NCBI GenBank assembly: GCA_011391455.1
Contig: JAABQN010000026.1
Location: 1-14,417 of the forward strand
Length of the DNA stretch: 14,417 nucleotides
Direction: 5' to 3'
From: Nitrospiraceae bacterium
GTDB taxonomy: Bacteria; Nitrospirota; Nitrospiria; Nitrospirales; Nitrospiraceae
The position numbers and the translations under genes were made by a program. The notes beneath the pieces were generated by a model, which had not been told where the DNA came from, made no database searches, and saw nothing but the letters and a program-made list of their open reading frames with translations. This document shows, piece by piece, positions 13,282 through 14,417 of the stretch (the first letter of the stretch is position 1; each line of letters begins with the position of its first letter).

Positions 13282-14417
13282 CGGGCTTGTCCTCGATGAC
13301 GATGCCGTGGGACGCGAGGAACTGACGAATCTCGTCGGCCCTCTTGAAGTTCTTCTGTTTTCTGGCTTCATTGCGTTCTACCAGTTTTCCTTCTATCTCT
13401 TCATTCGACAAGCTAAGCGCACTACCTGAAATTGACAAACTCCCAGACTGCGGAGTGATGGCTAGGTTAAACTGCCAATTGTCTGATTGAAACAACCCGA
13501 ACACCGCCCCAATCGACCGGAAGGCCTCCCGGGATCGGTCGCGCATTTTGGTCGAGAGGCCCTGCTCCAGGAGCTTGTTCACGTCACTGCGGAGCTTTTG
13601 TAGTGCTGCAATCGCCAAGGGCGTATTGAAGTCGTCGTCCATCGCCTCACGGAACGCGATCCTGCATCGTTCAATCGGCTCCATCAACCCCTTGTCAGCC
13701 GTGGCTCGATCTTCAGGCTCTTTCAACCGCGTGAACAGGTTGTAGAACCCATCCAAAGCCTGCTTGGCTTCCTTCACCGCATGATCTGAAAAATCGAGCG
13801 GCCCACGATACTGCGTCGCGAGGAGAAAGTATCGCAGCGTCTCGCCGGTAATATCATCGGGCCACTCCGATTTCTCAAAAATCTCTCTGATCGTGAAGAA
13901 GTTCCCCAGGGACTTGGACATCTTCTCCTGGTTGATCTGCACGAAACCGTTGTGGATCCAGTAACGCGCGAATTCTTTGCCGGTGGCACCGCAGGACTGG
14001 GCGATTTCGTTTTCGTGATGGGGGAAAATGAGATCCATCCCCCCGCCATGGATGTCGAAAGTCTCGCCTAAATGGCGCATCGACATGGCGGAACATTCGA
14101 TGTGCCAGCCAGGACGTCCTGCGCCCCAAGGGCTCTCCCATGACGGCTCGCCAGGCTTGCTGCTCTTCCACAGCGCAAAATCCATCGGATGGCGCTTTCG
14201 TTCATCCACTTCCACCCGCGCGCCTGCCTGCAGATCCTCCAGCTTGCGTTTCGAGAGGCGGCCATAGGGCTGGTATTTCTCGACCTGGAAATAGACATCG
14301 CCGGCTACTTGATAGGCGAGGTCCTTCTGGATCAGCGTCCCGACCAGCTCAATAATCTCGGCCATATGCTCGGTCGCTTTTGGCTCATTCGTTGCACGTC
14401 TGATTCCGAGCTTCCCC
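13256..14417 (-). CDS. cysS: Cysteinyl-tRNA synthetase CysS (C-terminal part; N-terminus beyond right edge)
   Basis: Class I aminoacyl-tRNA synthetase charging tRNA-Cys. The frame is open through the right edge: 386 residues are visible, beginning GKLGIRRATNEPKATEHMAEIIEL, so the internal ATG at 14365 is not the real start. The missing part holds the HIGH motif and the first zinc cysteine. Visible are the zinc-site residues in GWHIECSAM (Cys at about 14093-14095) and IFPHHENEIAQ, and the KMSKS loop (QEKMSKSLGN, 13924-13910). A helical anticodon-binding tail follows, ending KRADEIRQFLASHGIVIEDKPDGTSRWKR. The overlap with rlmB suggests one transcript. Both are translation-related housekeeping genes with no obvious link to pili. 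Confidence 0.95.
   Translation of the reverse strand, partial: GKLGIRRATNEPKATEHMAEIIELVGTLIQKDLAYQVAGDVYFQVEKYQPYGRLSKRKLEDLQAGARVEVDERKRHPMDFALWKSSKPGEPSWESPWGAGRPGWHIECSAMSMRHLGETFDIHGGGMDLIFPHHENEIAQSCGATGKEFARYWIHNGFVQINQEKMSKSLGNFFTIREIFEKSEWPDDITGETLRYFLLATQYRGPLDFSDHAVKEAKQALDGFYNLFTRLKEPEDRATADKGLMEPIERCRIAFREAMDDDFNTPLAIAALQKLRSDVNKLLEQGLSTKMRDRSREAFRSIGAVFGLFQSDNWQFNLAITPQSGSLSISGSALSLSNEEIEGKLVERNEARKQKNFKRADEIRQFLASHGIVIEDKPDGTSRWKR

Noticed and set aside
13282..13371. Upstream start of rlmB at 13371
   Set aside because: No ribosome binding site, Ser/Arg/Thr-rich extension lying inside cysS; the ATG at 13281 has a spaced AGG and gives family-like length.

Overview
The window reads as a type IV pilus region from a bacterial chromosome with a GC content that looks moderately high (roughly 55-58 % by eye). 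A Nitrospira-like (Nitrospirota) source is my best guess. It rests on gene content and on palindromic intergenic repeats containing ATGCTGAAAAAGT, which resemble repeats I recall from Nitrospira genomes. That recollection was not tested here. Almost everything is on the minus strand; only one small regulator gene is on the plus strand.

Layout from right to left, the direction of transcription. (1) 14417-12484: cysS (N-terminus beyond the right edge) overlapping rlmB, a housekeeping pair. (2) 12051-12326, plus strand: an orphan LuxR-type helix-turn-helix protein with a good sigma70-type promoter. It converges on rlmB and diverges from pilD. (3) 11833-11051: prepilin peptidase PilD. (4) 10792-7569: minor-pilin module B, a tightly packed FimT/GspH - PilV - PilW - PilX-like operon whose last member is unusually large (495 aa). 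(5) 7117-5309: a PilB/GspE-type assembly ATPase. (6) 4859 to the left edge: minor-pilin module A in the same order (FimT - PilV - PilW - PilX), then a small unknown secreted or anchored protein and the N-terminal 543 residues of PilY1, which continues past the left edge.

How the genes work together: PilD cleaves and methylates the prepilins, and the ATPase powers pilus assembly. In characterised systems the FimT/PilV/PilW/PilX minor pilins form a tip complex with PilY1 that primes assembly and carries the adhesin or sensor. Two complete H-V-W-X sets in one locus suggest two alternative tips or two pilus machines sharing PilD and possibly the ATPase. The major pilin, the PilC platform protein, the PilT retraction ATPase and the PilMNOPQ alignment complex are not in the window.

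The most unusual part is non-coding. Three palindromic, MITE/REP-like elements (185, 427 and 167 bp) each begin within a few bases of a stop codon. One (7146-7572) contains the stop codon of the module-B PilX-like gene. Another (12330-12496) supplies the last three codons and the stop of rlmB. I saw no tRNA, rRNA, CRISPR array, transposase gene or phage gene.
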